In this document: positions 33,998 through 42,201 of the stretch, one piece after another
How positions within the stretch are numbered: the stretch's first letter is position 1
Layout: each line of letters begins with the position of its first letter
Assembly: GCF_030705305.1 (NCBI RefSeq)
Contig: NZ_JAUZEE010000014.1
Span: forward strand, 19,614-83,613
DNA: 64,000 bases
Source of the DNA: Leptothrix discophora
Lineage (GTDB): Bacteria > Pseudomonadota > Gammaproteobacteria > Burkholderiales > Burkholderiaceae_C
Direction: 5' to 3'
The notes under the pieces: generated by a model
Seen by the model: only the letters and a program-made list of their open reading frames with translations
Databases searched by the model: none
What the model was told of the DNA's origin: nothing
Program-made: the position numbers and the translations under genes

Positions 33998-34867
33998 GTG
34001 CCGACCGCCGCGATCCGCCGCGCCTTCCTGCGCGCCTGCGCCTGGGACGTCGCGGTGCGCAAGCCGGGCAACGTCAGCGCCGCCTCGGGCGGCCACGGCA
34101 TGCAGGCCCGGACCTTCCTCGACAGCGCCGCCGCCTCGGTCGACGGGCTGTGTGCGGCGCGTGCGCCGGTCGGTGCGCGCATCGAGGCGGCCATCGCCGC
34201 GAGCTGGTCGCGGGTCGGCTGCAACACCAACCTCGGCATCGTGCTGCTGTGCGCGCCGATCGCGGCGGCGGCCGAGGCCTGCACCTCGCCGGGTGACCTG
34301 CGGACGGCCGTCCAGGCGGTGCTGGCCGACCTCGACGTCGCCGATGCCGAGGCCGCCTACCGGGCCATCGTGCAGGCCCATCCGGGCGGCCTGGGATCGG
34401 CCGAGGCGCAGGACGTGCACGAGGCGCCCAGCGTGACGCTGCGCGAGGCCATGGTGCTGGCGGCCGACCGCGATCGCATCGCGCGCCAGTACCGCGACGG
34501 ACTGGCCGAGCTGTTCGACCTGGGCCTGCCGGCGCTGGCCGGCAGGGGCGTCGCGCCCGCACCGTCGGACGACCCGTTCGACGTGCCGGCCGATGCGGCC
34601 TCGGTCGCGGCGGTGCAGCGGCTCTACCTCGCCTGGCTGGCCAGCGACCACGATTCACACATTGTTCGCAAGCACGGCGAGGCCGTGGCACACAGTGTCC
34701 TCGTCGACGCCAGGGTCTGGCGGGAGCGGGCGGCGGGTGGCGCGGCGCTCGATGCCGATCCGGCCTGGACGGCCTGGGACCACGACCTGAAGTCGCGCCG
34801 CATCAACCCCGGCACCAGCGCCGACCTCACCGTCGCCACGCTGATGCTGGCCGCGCTGGTCGCCTGA
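33998..34867 (+). CDS. CitG-like protein of the H4MPT cluster (orf7-type)
   Basis: 289 residues from a GTG start three bases after the ATP-grasp stop. It resembles triphosphoribosyl-dephospho-CoA synthase (CitG): CAWDVAVRKPGNVSAASG, WSRVGCNTNLGIVLLCAPIA, and the C-terminal RRINPGTSADLTVATLMLAA. No citrate lyase gene is nearby, and orthologues are conserved in H4MPT clusters. A role in making or attaching the ribosyl-phosphate part of H4MPT is likely but untested. It also carries a copy of the ACACAGTGT dyad near its 3' end. Confidence 0.78.
   Translation: MPTAAIRRAFLRACAWDVAVRKPGNVSAASGGHGMQARTFLDSAAASVDGLCAARAPVGARIEAAIAASWSRVGCNTNLGIVLLCAPIAAAAEACTSPGDLRTAVQAVLADLDVADAEAAYRAIVQAHPGGLGSAEAQDVHEAPSVTLREAMVLAADRDRIARQYRDGLAELFDLGLPALAGRGVAPAPSDDPFDVPADAASVAAVQRLYLAWLASDHDSHIVRKHGEAVAHSVLVDARVWRERAAGGAALDADPAWTAWDHDLKSRRINPGTSADLTVATLMLAALVA
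34691..34700. promoter_or_regulatory. ACACAGTGT dyad inside the CitG-like gene, upstream of fae
   Basis: CACACAGTGT shares GGCACACAGTGT with the site ahead of fhcB. It lies about 300 bases upstream of the fae start. The only -24-like element before fae (TGGCACG at 34907-34913) lacks a proper -12 GC, so use of this site for fae is uncertain. Confidence 0.25.
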
Positions 34868-34997
34868 CGCCCAGGCATCGGGACCGTCCCCAGGTGACAC
34901 CCCGGGTGGCACGGAACGTGATTAGGTGAGGGTGGGGGCGCCGTCCTGAGTGGCCGGCCGTCACACCACAGAACCTTCAATTGGAGACGGAAACATC

Positions 34998-35507
34998 ATG
35001 GCAAAGATCGATCGCATGCTGGTGGGAGAGTCGCTCGTCGGCGACGGCAACGAGGTGGCCCACATCGACCTCATCATCGGCCCGCGCGGCAGCGCTGCCG
35101 AGACCGCCTTCGCGAACTGCCTGACCAACAACAAGGACGGCTTCACCTCGCTGCTGGCGGTGGTGGCGCCCAACCTGCTGTGCAAGCCCGCGACCGTGAT
35201 GTTCAACAAGGTCACCATCAAGGGTGCCAAGCAGGCCGTGCAGATGTTCGGCCCGGCGCAGCGTGCGGTGGCCATGGCCGTGGCCGACAGCGTCGAGGAC
35301 GGCACCATCCCGGCCGACGAGGCCGACAACGTCTTCATCTCGGTGGGCGTGTTCATCCACTGGGCCGCCGAGGACGACCGCAAGATCCAGGACTACAACT
35401 ACGCCGCGACCAAGGAAGCCCTGGCCCGCGCCGTGGCCAACTCGCCGACCGCCGCCGAGGTCGTCGCACGCAAGGGCAGCGCCGCCCACCCGTTCGCGGC
35501 CAAGTGA
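34998..35507 (+). CDS. fae: Formaldehyde-activating enzyme
   Basis: 169 residues, the standard Fae length. It condenses formaldehyde with tetrahydromethanopterin to methylene-H4MPT. The catalytic His is present at residue 22 ([15 protein letters not shown]), corresponding to His17 of the Methylobacterium enzyme. Other conserved segments are [19 protein letters not shown] and [17 protein letters not shown] [20 protein letters not shown] precedes the ATG. The 130-base upstream gap suggests its own promoter. A terminator and further hairpins follow, as expected for an abundant protein. Confidence 0.96.
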   Translation: MAKIDRMLVGESLVGDGNEVAHIDLIIGPRGSAAETAFANCLTNNKDGFTSLLAVVAPNLLCKPATVMFNKVTIKGAKQAVQMFGPAQRAVAMAVADSVEDGTIPADEADNVFISVGVFIHWAAEDDRKIQDYNYAATKEALARAVANSPTAAEVVARKGSAAHPFAAK

Positions 35508-35516
35508 CGCGTTGAC

Positions 35517-35541
35517 GCGGCAGGCGCGAGCCGCCTGCCGC
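35517..35541 (+). other. Hairpin after fae
   Basis: A 10-bp perfect stem (35517-35526 with 35532-35541) starts 9 bases after the fae stop codon. It has no U-tract and may protect the 3' end of the fae message. Another inverted repeat, GCCTTGCCG with CGGCAAGGC, follows within 35568-35603. Confidence 0.55.
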
Positions 35542-35634
35542 TGGCTCACTCGATGAGCCCATGACGGCCTTGCCGGCCGGCTCCGACCGGGCGCGGCAAG
35601 GCGGTGTGTCTTCCGGGAAACAGGGGAACTTGTC

Positions 35635-35668
35635 GAGCGGGTCTGTCAGGGCAGGCCCGCTCTTTTTT
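35635..35668 (+). terminator. Rho-independent terminator of fae
   Basis: An 11-bp stem (35635-35645 with 35652-35662, one G-U pair, 6-nt loop) is followed by six T residues. It ends the fae transcript before the convergent folB gene. Confidence 0.85.
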
Positions 35669-35732
35669 CGTGTCTGGCCGGCTGGTCTGGCCGGCTCATG
35701 TGGTCAGTTCGTGACGGCCGGCCGGTGCCGCT

Positions 35733-36287
35733 TCAGCGCCAGGAACCCTCGTCGCCATCGGCCACGCGCGGCGGCGTGGCCTGCGGCACGGTGCCCGCGC
35801 CGATCCAGCGCAGCACCTGCGCGCCGGCTTGCGGCGCACGGGCGGCCGCTCGCTGCGCTTGACCGGCCGCGCGGCGGCGTTCGATCTGCACGCCCACGGC
35901 CTGCACGTTGTCGAACTTGCGCGGCTTGACCACCTTGACGCGCACCCAGGCCGCGCCGAAGTCGACCAGCAGCATCTGCGCGATGCGCTCGGCCAGGGCT
36001 TCGAGCAGCGTGACGCCGTGGTCGCGCATCAGCGCATCGAGCCGGTCGCGCACGACGCCGTAGTCGATCGTGTCGGCGATGTGATCGCTGTCGCAGGCGA
36101 GCGCACGCGGCAGGCCGGCCTGCACGTCGATCACCAGCGGCTGCGTGCGGTGGAACTCCGACGGGTGGATGCCGATGACCGTCTCGCCGGTGTAGCCCTC
36201 GATGAAGATCAGGTCCAGCGCCGGGGCGGTGGCATCGCCCTCGGGCATGCTGGCATGCAGGGGCATCGGGCGGGGTGCGGCGTGCAT
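35733..36287 (-). CDS. folB: Dihydroneopterin aldolase
   Basis: 184 residues. The FolB core spans about residues 20-135: LIFIEGYTGETVIGIHPSE, the DSDHIADTIDYGVVRDRL segment, TLLEALAERIAQMLL and VKVVKPRKFDNVQAVGV. It converts dihydroneopterin to 6-hydroxymethyl-dihydropterin, the pterin precursor of both folate and H4MPT. Its location inside the H4MPT island suggests a dedicated copy. A tail of about 50 residues, rich in Ala and Arg, is beyond the normal length. GGAGA lies 8 bases before the ATG at 36287; ATG 36317 is an alternative. Confidence 0.82.
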   Translation of the reverse strand: MHAAPRPMPLHASMPEGDATAPALDLIFIEGYTGETVIGIHPSEFHRTQPLVIDVQAGLPRALACDSDHIADTIDYGVVRDRLDALMRDHGVTLLEALAERIAQMLLVDFGAAWVRVKVVKPRKFDNVQAVGVQIERRRAAGQAQRAAARAPQAGAQVLRWIGAGTVPQATPPRVADGDEGSWR

Positions 36288-36376
36288 CGGGTCGGTCTCC
36301 TCGTCGTTGGGGTTCATCGTGTCACGGCGCACCGCCAGACGGCTGCGCCGGCGGCCCACCACGCATCAACCGTGCC

Positions 36377-36393
36377 CGCGACGATTTGTCGCG
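36377..36393. promoter_or_regulatory. Inverted repeat in the folB / sigma-54 activator divergent region
   Basis: CGCGAC-N5-GTCGCG is a perfect dyad in the 297-base gap between folB and the divergent activator gene. The same gap has an A-rich patch (36459-36466) and several GTGTCC/GGACA half-sites. It may control either gene; no sigma-54 element is seen here. Confidence 0.35.
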
Positions 36394-36584
36394 AGGCTTC
36401 GGTTTGGGCTCGACAAGGTCAGGACAAACACCGCTTTCATTCGCGAGGGGCCGGGAAAAAATCCGGCTTCTCGTTGCAGGACCCGTCTCGAGGTCCCGGT
36501 CGCAGGATGTGTCCACGCCGGCAGCCCGCCGTCCTGTTCCAACGCGCGGCCCGACGTGTCCCACCTTCGCTGCAGGAGTCCCCG

Positions 36585-38723
36585 ATGGCGATCACCGTCC
36601 TCAACACCGGCCGACATGCCGAACGTGTCTTCGATGTCGTGCGCAGCGGCTTCGGCGAGGAGAACAACGACGTCGTCGCGCGTTCCTGGCGGCGCTGCCT
36701 CGACGAGTACCTGCTGCACCCGGACCGCCCGCGCGAGCTGCGCGCGCTGGAGCCGTCCGCGCTGCATGAGCGCCTGGCCCGCATGGCCACGCTGGTCGAC
36801 TGCGCCCGCCACGAGATGGCCACGCTGTTCCAGCAGCTGGCTGACCAGGAGGCGGCGGTCGTGCTGACCGACACCGACGGCGTCATCCTGCACATGGTCG
36901 CCTCGCCCGAGTTCTCCGAGGAGGTCGCGCCGCTGGGCCTGCGCCCCGGCGTGTTCTGGAGCGAGACCGAGGCCGGCACCAACGGCATGGGCACCTGCCT
37001 GGCGGCGGCCGCGCCGGTGGCGGTGCGGCGCGAGGACCACTTCTACACCCAGTACACCGGCCTGACCTGCTCGGCCGTGCCGGTCTACAACCCGGCCGGC
37101 GAGATGGCCGCGGTGCTCGACGTCTCCAGCCGCTCCTCGCTGATGCAGCAGCACCTGCTGGTCCTGCTGGGCATGACCGCCCGGATGATCGAGAACCGCC
37201 TGATCGACCAGTGCTTCCGGCATGCCCACCCGGTGCACTTCCACAGCCGCCCGGAGTTCGTCTACACGCTGCACGAAGGCCGGCTGGCGGTCTCCGACGA
37301 CGGCCACATCCTCGCGGCCAACCGCAGCGCGCTGTTCCAGCTGGGGCTGCAGTCGGTGGCCGACATCCGCTCGCGCCGCATCGAGGACATCTTCCAGACC
37401 TCGCAGGAAGACCTGCTCCACCGCAGCACGCTGTCGTCCTTCCACCCGGTCGTGACCTACCGCGCGCATGCCTCGCACCGCTTCTTCGCGGTGATGCGGC
37501 GGCCGGCCTTCGAGGCCAGCGCGCTGCAGCTCGGTTCGGGCGCCAGCTCGGCCCAGGCCAGCGCGCCGGGCCGCGTGCTGACGCCGACCCGCACGCCCTT
37601 GCCACGTCCGCTGACGGCGCCGGCCGCACCGGTCGGCCCGACCCTGGCCGACCCGACGCTGGCGCGCCAGCTCGACGTCGCGCGGCGCGTCATCGCCCGC
37701 CAGACGCCGGTGCTGCTGTGCGGCGAGACCGGCTCGGGCAAGGAGGTCTTCGCCCGCGCGGTGCACGAGGGCAGCCCTCGCAGTGGCGGCGCCTTCGTCG
37801 CGGTGAACTGCGCCAGCCTGCCCGAGAGCCTGATCGAGTCCGAGCTGTTCGGCTACCGCGCCGGCGCCTTCACCGGCGCGCAGCGCAACGGCCGGCGCGG
37901 CAAGATCCTGCAGGCCGATGGCGGCACGCTCTTCCTCGACGAGATCGGCGACATGCCGCTCGAACTCCAGGCCCGCCTGCTGCGTGTGCTGGAAGAGCGC
38001 CAGGTCACGCCGCTGGGTGCCGAGGAGACCGTCGCGGTCGATTTCCAGCTGCTCAGTGCCAGCTACCGCAACCTGATGGAACTGGTCGAGTCCGGCCGCT
38101 TCCGCGAGGACCTGTACTACCGGCTGGCCGGCGTGGAGGTCCGCCTGCCGGCACTGCGCGAGCGCAGCGACCGCGCCGAGCTGATCCGCAGCCTGCTGCT
38201 GGCCGAGAGCGGCGGCGACGGCCGGCTGTCCGGCGAGGCCGAGCAGCTGCTGATGGCCTATGCCTGGCCCGGCAACGTCCGCCAGCTGCGCCACGCGCTG
38301 CGCTCGGCCTGCGCGCTGGCCGATGGCGCGCCGATCCGGCTGGAGCACCTGCCGGTGGCGCTGCAGCGTGCCGCCATCGAGTCCGGCAGCCCGATGACGG
38401 CGCTGTCCATGCCCGAGATGCCACGCGAGCCGGCGATCGGCGAGACGCCCGCGCTGTCCGCACCGACCGCACCGCACGCTGGCCCGGCGACCGCGGGCGC
38501 ACCGGCATCGAACTTGCCTGTGTCGCCCACCGACGAGGCCGCCGACGACGAGGCGGTGCTCAAGCTCAACCCGATCCAAGCCAACGAGCGGCAGATGCTG
38601 CTCAAGATGCTCGAACAGCACCGCTGGAACGTCAGCAGCGTGGCCAAGGCCTTCGATGTCAGCCGCAACACCCTGTACCGACGACTGCACAAGTTGCACA
38701 TCCGACTCTCCCACACCGACTGA
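36585..38723 (+). CDS. Sigma-54-dependent activator, AcoR-like
   Basis: 712 residues. An N-terminal AcoR-type region contains a GAF domain (about 75-200; TEAGTNGMGTCLAAAAPVAV), followed by a PAS-like segment (about 220-310). The AAA+ domain has Walker A GETGSGKE (about residue 381), the sigma-54 contact motif GAFTGA (about 427) and Walker B GGTLFLDEIGDMP. An Ala/Pro-rich linker leads to a Fis-type HTH (NVSSVAKAFDVSRNTLYRRL). Ligand unknown; AcoR relatives sense acetoin or alcohol-derived metabolites. CAGGAG precedes the ATG. Its location among C1 genes makes it the best candidate regulator of the sigma-54 promoters before the RFAP synthase gene, fhcB and xoxF. Confidence 0.88.
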   Translation: MAITVLNTGRHAERVFDVVRSGFGEENNDVVARSWRRCLDEYLLHPDRPRELRALEPSALHERLARMATLVDCARHEMATLFQQLADQEAAVVLTDTDGVILHMVASPEFSEEVAPLGLRPGVFWSETEAGTNGMGTCLAAAAPVAVRREDHFYTQYTGLTCSAVPVYNPAGEMAAVLDVSSRSSLMQQHLLVLLGMTARMIENRLIDQCFRHAHPVHFHSRPEFVYTLHEGRLAVSDDGHILAANRSALFQLGLQSVADIRSRRIEDIFQTSQEDLLHRSTLSSFHPVVTYRAHASHRFFAVMRRPAFEASALQLGSGASSAQASAPGRVLTPTRTPLPRPLTAPAAPVGPTLADPTLARQLDVARRVIARQTPVLLCGETGSGKEVFARAVHEGSPRSGGAFVAVNCASLPESLIESELFGYRAGAFTGAQRNGRRGKILQADGGTLFLDEIGDMPLELQARLLRVLEERQVTPLGAEETVAVDFQLLSASYRNLMELVESGRFREDLYYRLAGVEVRLPALRERSDRAELIRSLLLAESGGDGRLSGEAEQLLMAYAWPGNVRQLRHALRSACALADGAPIRLEHLPVALQRAAIESGSPMTALSMPEMPREPAIGETPALSAPTAPHAGPATAGAPASNLPVSPTDEAADDEAVLKLNPIQANERQMLLKMLEQHRWNVSSVAKAFDVSRNTLYRRLHKLHIRLSHTD

Positions 38724-39339
38724 GGCGGGGCCCGTCGACGCGCGGCCGGGAGACGACGACGAGGGGGCCGCGCCCGGCCCGGTCCGATCCCGCTTCGCCT
38801 GGTGCCTGACCGGCTCGGGGCACGGCCTGCATGAATCGCTGGAACTCGCCGCCCGCCTGCCGCAGGTCGACCTGTTCCTGTCGGCCGCCGGCGAGGAGGT
38901 GCTGGGCATCTACGAGATCCCGCTCGACTCGCTGCGCAAGCGCTTCCGCGTGCTGCGCGACAAGACCGCCAGCGCGGTGCCGGTCGGGCGGCTCTACACC
39001 GACGTCTATCACACCGTCATCGTCGCGCCGGCCACCAGCAACACGGTGGCCAAGTGCGCCTACGGCTTGAGCGACACGCTGCCCACCAACATGTTCGCGC
39101 AGGCCGGCAAGCTGGGCATCCCCGGCATCGTGTTCGCGTGCGACACCGAGCCGGTGGTCGTGACGGAGGCGCCGCACGGCTGGGTCACGCTGCGGCCGCG
39201 CCGCATCGAGCTGGACAACGTCGAGCGGCTGCGCGGCATCGACCATGCGCGCGTGGTCGCCTCGGTCGATGAACTCGAACAGGCGCTGACGCTGCGCCTG
39301 CATGAACTGTCGCTGTCGTGGATCACCTCGTCTTCCTGA
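38656..39339 (+). CDS. dmrB: Dihydromethanopterin reductase-like flavoprotein
   Basis: 227 residues. The core from about residue 47 (FAWCLTGSGHGLHESLELA) through VIVAPATSNTVAKCAYGLSD matches archaeal-type flavoproteins (AfpA/DmrB), proposed or shown to reduce dihydromethanopterin to H4MPT. The only start codon in frame is ATG 38656, inside the 3' end of the activator gene (68-bp overlap), giving a 45-residue N-terminal extension rich in Asp, Thr and Cys. A non-standard later start cannot be excluded. The next gene begins 22 bases before its stop codon ends. Confidence 0.78.
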   Translation: MSAATPCTDDCTSCTSDSPTPTEAGPVDARPGDDDEGAAPGPVRSRFAWCLTGSGHGLHESLELAARLPQVDLFLSAAGEEVLGIYEIPLDSLRKRFRVLRDKTASAVPVGRLYTDVYHTVIVAPATSNTVAKCAYGLSDTLPTNMFAQAGKLGIPGIVFACDTEPVVVTEAPHGWVTLRPRRIELDNVERLRGIDHARVVASVDELEQALTLRLHELSLSWITSSS

Positions 39340-40781
39340 CCGGCCGCCTGGCCGAACCGGCGCTGCGGCGCGTGCTCGGCGAGATGGCCGAGGCGGCGGC
39401 GCTGCCCTTCAGCTGGGAGGTCCGCGAGATCGGCGTGCAGGTCGCCGCGCTGATGACGCCCGAGCTGATCCGGCGTCGCGTGCCGGCGCCGCTGGCCGCC
39501 ACGAAGCTGATCGTGCCGGGCCGCTGCCGGGGCGACCTGGCCGAACTGAGCGCCCACTACGGCCTGCCGGTCGAGCGCGGTCCGGAGGAACTCAAGGACC
39601 TGCCCCAGCACTTCCGCATGGCCGCCCGCGCGGTCGACCTCAGCCGCTGGCGCACCCGCATCCTGGCCGAGGTCGTCGATGCGCCGCAGCTCTCGGTCGA
39701 GGCCACGCTGGCCCGCGCCCGCGACCTCGTGGCCGATGGCGCCGACGTGATCGACCTCGGTTGCCTGCCCGGCACCGACTACCCGCAGCTCGACGATGCC
39801 GTGCGGGCCCTGAAGGAAGCGGGTTTCCAGGTGAGCGTGGACTCGCTCCAGGCCGACGAGCTGCTGCGCGGCGGCCGGGCCGGTGCCGACTACCTGCTGA
39901 GCCTGCCGCCGTCGCTGCTGTGGGTCGCCGACGAGGTGCCGTCCACCCCCGTGCTGATCGGCCGCGAGCCGGCCGACGAGGAAGGACTCGCCAGCAGCAT
40001 CGAGGCCTTCCAGCGCCGTGGCCGGGCCTTCCTGGCGGACGCCATCCTCGACCCGATCCCCTTCGGCCTGACCCGCTCGATCGTGCGCTACCAGCGCCTG
40101 CGCGACCGTTTCCCCGACGCGCCCATCCTGATGGGCGTGGGCAACCTGACCGAGCTGACCGAGGCCGACACCAGCGGCATCAACGCCTTGCTGCTGGGCA
40201 TCTGCGCCGAACTGGACGTGGCCGCCATCCTGACCACGCAGGTGAGCGCCCACGCCCGTCGCGCCATCCGCGAGGCCGACGTCGCCCGGCGCGTGATGCA
40301 TGCGGCGCAGACGCTGCGCACGCTGCCCAAGGGCCTGGGCGACGCGCTGATGACGACCCACGCCAAGCGACCCTGGCCCGACACGCCCGAGGAGATCGCC
40401 GCGACCGCCGCCCAGGTGCGCGACCCGAACTTCCGCATCCAGGTCTCGGCCGAGGGCCTGCACGTCTACAACCGCGACGGCCTGCGGCTGGCGCAGGACC
40501 CGTTCGTGCTGTGGCCGCAGCTGGGCCTGCACGGCGATGCCGGCCATGCCTTCTACATGGGCGTCGAACTGGCGCGGGCGCAGATCGCCTGGCAGCTCGG
40601 CAAGCGCTATGTGCAGGACCGGCCGCTGCAATGGGGCGTGGCCGCCGAGGTGCCGCCCGACCCGACCGGCCTGACCCAGGATGCGGCGGCCTGCGGGCCG
40701 GGCCAGGCCGCGAACCCGTCACCCGTCACCCGACCACCCACCACCCGACCTCCCGCCCGCCGGACCGACCCGCCGACATGA
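39318..40781 (+). CDS. Dihydropteroate synthase-like protein (DUF6513)
   Basis: 487 residues from GTG 39318, overlapping dmrB. An N-terminal domain of about 120 residues is followed by a dihydropteroate synthase-like TIM barrel (LVADGADVIDLGCLPGTDYP near residue 145; VSVDSLQADELLRGGRAGAD; ILMGVGNLTELTEADTSG). In H4MPT clusters this family is the natural candidate for joining the pterin precursor to RFAP. The C-terminal tail (from about residue 465) is Pro/Thr/Arg-rich and encoded by CACCC repeats. Its stop overlaps the DUF447 start (ATGA). Confidence 0.8.
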   Translation: MDHLVFLTGRLAEPALRRVLGEMAEAAALPFSWEVREIGVQVAALMTPELIRRRVPAPLAATKLIVPGRCRGDLAELSAHYGLPVERGPEELKDLPQHFRMAARAVDLSRWRTRILAEVVDAPQLSVEATLARARDLVADGADVIDLGCLPGTDYPQLDDAVRALKEAGFQVSVDSLQADELLRGGRAGADYLLSLPPSLLWVADEVPSTPVLIGREPADEEGLASSIEAFQRRGRAFLADAILDPIPFGLTRSIVRYQRLRDRFPDAPILMGVGNLTELTEADTSGINALLLGICAELDVAAILTTQVSAHARRAIREADVARRVMHAAQTLRTLPKGLGDALMTTHAKRPWPDTPEEIAATAAQVRDPNFRIQVSAEGLHVYNRDGLRLAQDPFVLWPQLGLHGDAGHAFYMGVELARAQIAWQLGKRYVQDRPLQWGVAAEVPPDPTGLTQDAAACGPGQAANPSPVTRPPTTRPPARRTDPPT

Positions 40782-41401
40782 ACCCGAGCCCCGCCAACGA
40801 CGTCATCCACGAGGTCGTGCTGACCACCCGCTCGGCCGCCGGCACGCTGCACATCGCGCCGATGGGCGTGCGCTACCGCCGCGAGGCCGGCGTCGACCTG
40901 ATCGTCGTCATGCCCTTCAAGCCCTCGACCACGCTGGACAACATCCTGGCGCGGCGCGGCGCGGTGCTCAACGTCGTCACCGACACGCGGGTCTTCGCCG
41001 GCTGCGTGACCGGCCGGCGCGACTGGCCGACCGAGCCGGTGCCGGCCAACGATGGCCTGCGGCTGGCCCAGGCGCTGCGCCACCTGGCCCTCGAACTGGT
41101 CGACCAGCGCGACGACGCGCAGCGCCCGGTGCTGACGCTGCGGGTGATCGAACAGGCCGACCACGCGCCTTTCCTCGGCTTCAACCGGGCCCAGGCGGCG
41201 GTGGTCGAAGGCGCGGTGCTGGTCAGTCGGCTCAGGCTGCTGCCGCTCGAACGCATCGAGCGCGAGCTGGCCGCGTTGCAGGTCGCCATCGACAAGACCG
41301 CCAGCCCGAACGAGCACGAGGCCTGGGGCTGGCTGCTGGAGGCGGTCGAGCGCCACCGGCAGGTCCAGGCGGCCGCGTCGGCCGCGCCGGAGGGCCGATG
41401 A
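40778..41401 (+). CDS. DUF447 flavin-reductase-like protein (orf9-type)
   Basis: 207 residues of DUF447, an FMN-binding split-barrel-like family: HEVVLTTRSAAGTLHIAPMG at the N terminus and the ARRGAVLNVVTDTRVFAGCV segment. It is conserved in bacterial H4MPT clusters (orf9 type), but its reaction is unknown; a flavin-dependent step in cofactor synthesis is possible. It is coupled by ATGA overlaps to genes on both sides. Confidence 0.8.
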   Translation: MNPSPANDVIHEVVLTTRSAAGTLHIAPMGVRYRREAGVDLIVVMPFKPSTTLDNILARRGAVLNVVTDTRVFAGCVTGRRDWPTEPVPANDGLRLAQALRHLALELVDQRDDAQRPVLTLRVIEQADHAPFLGFNRAQAAVVEGAVLVSRLRLLPLERIERELAALQVAIDKTASPNEHEAWGWLLEAVERHRQVQAAASAAPEGR

Positions 41402-42135
41402 ACACGGGTCTTCCGGCCATCGCACCGGTGCGTCTGCCGACCCGCCTGCGTGCCTTGGTCAGCGTGCGCGACGTCGCCGAGGCGCTGCAGGCGGCCGCCG
41501 CCGGCGTCGACACCATCGACCTGAAGGACCCGTCCGATGGTGCGCTCGGCGGCCTGCCGCTGGGGGTGATCGCCGACATCGTCGCGGCCCTGCGTGCGCG
41601 GACGCCTTCGGCCTCGATCAGCGCCACGGTCGGCGACTGGCCGGCGGCCGCCTGCGCGGCGATCCAGCGCCGGGTCGAGCGCGTCGCAGCCTGCGGCGTC
41701 GACCAGGTCAAGGTCGGCATCCCGATGCACGACCCGGCGGCGGCGCGGGACTTGCTCGATGCGCTGGCCGGGCAGGCCCGCGCGAGCGGCATCGCCATCG
41801 TTCCGGTGCTGATCGCCGACGACGGCCTCGCGCCGGCCTGCGTCGATGCGGCGGCGGCTGGCGGCTTCCCGGCCGTCATGCTCGACACCGCCGACAAGCG
41901 CGGCGGCTCGCTGCTGCAGCGGCGTCCGGCCGGCGAACTGGCAGCCTGGGTCACGGCCTTGCGGCGCGGCGGCGGCCAGGTCGGCCTGGCCGGCGCGCTG
42001 ATGCCGTCCGACCTGCCGGCGCTGCGGGCGCTGGCACCGGACTACGCCGGCTTCCGATCGGCCGTCTGTGCCGGCGACCGGCGGCTGGGGCTGGATCCGG
42101 ACCGGCTCGCGGCGCTGCTCGCCGCGCTGGGCTGA
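41398..42135 (+). CDS. mfnB: (5-formylfuran-3-yl)methyl phosphate synthase, MfnB-like
   Basis: 245 residues of the MfnB/DUF556 TIM-barrel family. LRALVSVRDVAEALQAAAAG, DTIDLKDPSDGALGGLP (Schiff-base Lys in DLKDP), VDQVKVGI and VMLDTADKRGGSLL are conserved. It makes the furan ring of methanofuran from glyceraldehyde 3-phosphate. It is the last gene of the plus-strand run and converges with the mfn genes on the other strand. Confidence 0.87.
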   Translation: MNTGLPAIAPVRLPTRLRALVSVRDVAEALQAAAAGVDTIDLKDPSDGALGGLPLGVIADIVAALRARTPSASISATVGDWPAAACAAIQRRVERVAACGVDQVKVGIPMHDPAAARDLLDALAGQARASGIAIVPVLIADDGLAPACVDAAAAGGFPAVMLDTADKRGGSLLQRRPAGELAAWVTALRRGGGQVGLAGALMPSDLPALRALAPDYAGFRSAVCAGDRRLGLDPDRLAALLAALG

Positions 42136-42201
42136 TGGGGCTAACGGAGCTGACGGGGCTGATGCGCCTGATGGGGCCGGTGGAGCCGCCGCCGCCGGGC
42201 C

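Noticed and set aside
31520..34651. Long minus-strand open frame opposite the ATP-grasp, mch and CitG-like genes
   Set aside because: It shows no recognisable domain, and the opposite strand encodes clear enzymes with coupled overlaps.
34907..34921. Possible sigma-54 promoter for fae (TGGCACG with weak downstream half)
   Set aside because: The -24 half is perfect, but the -12 half reads GTGA and lacks the required GC at the right spacing.
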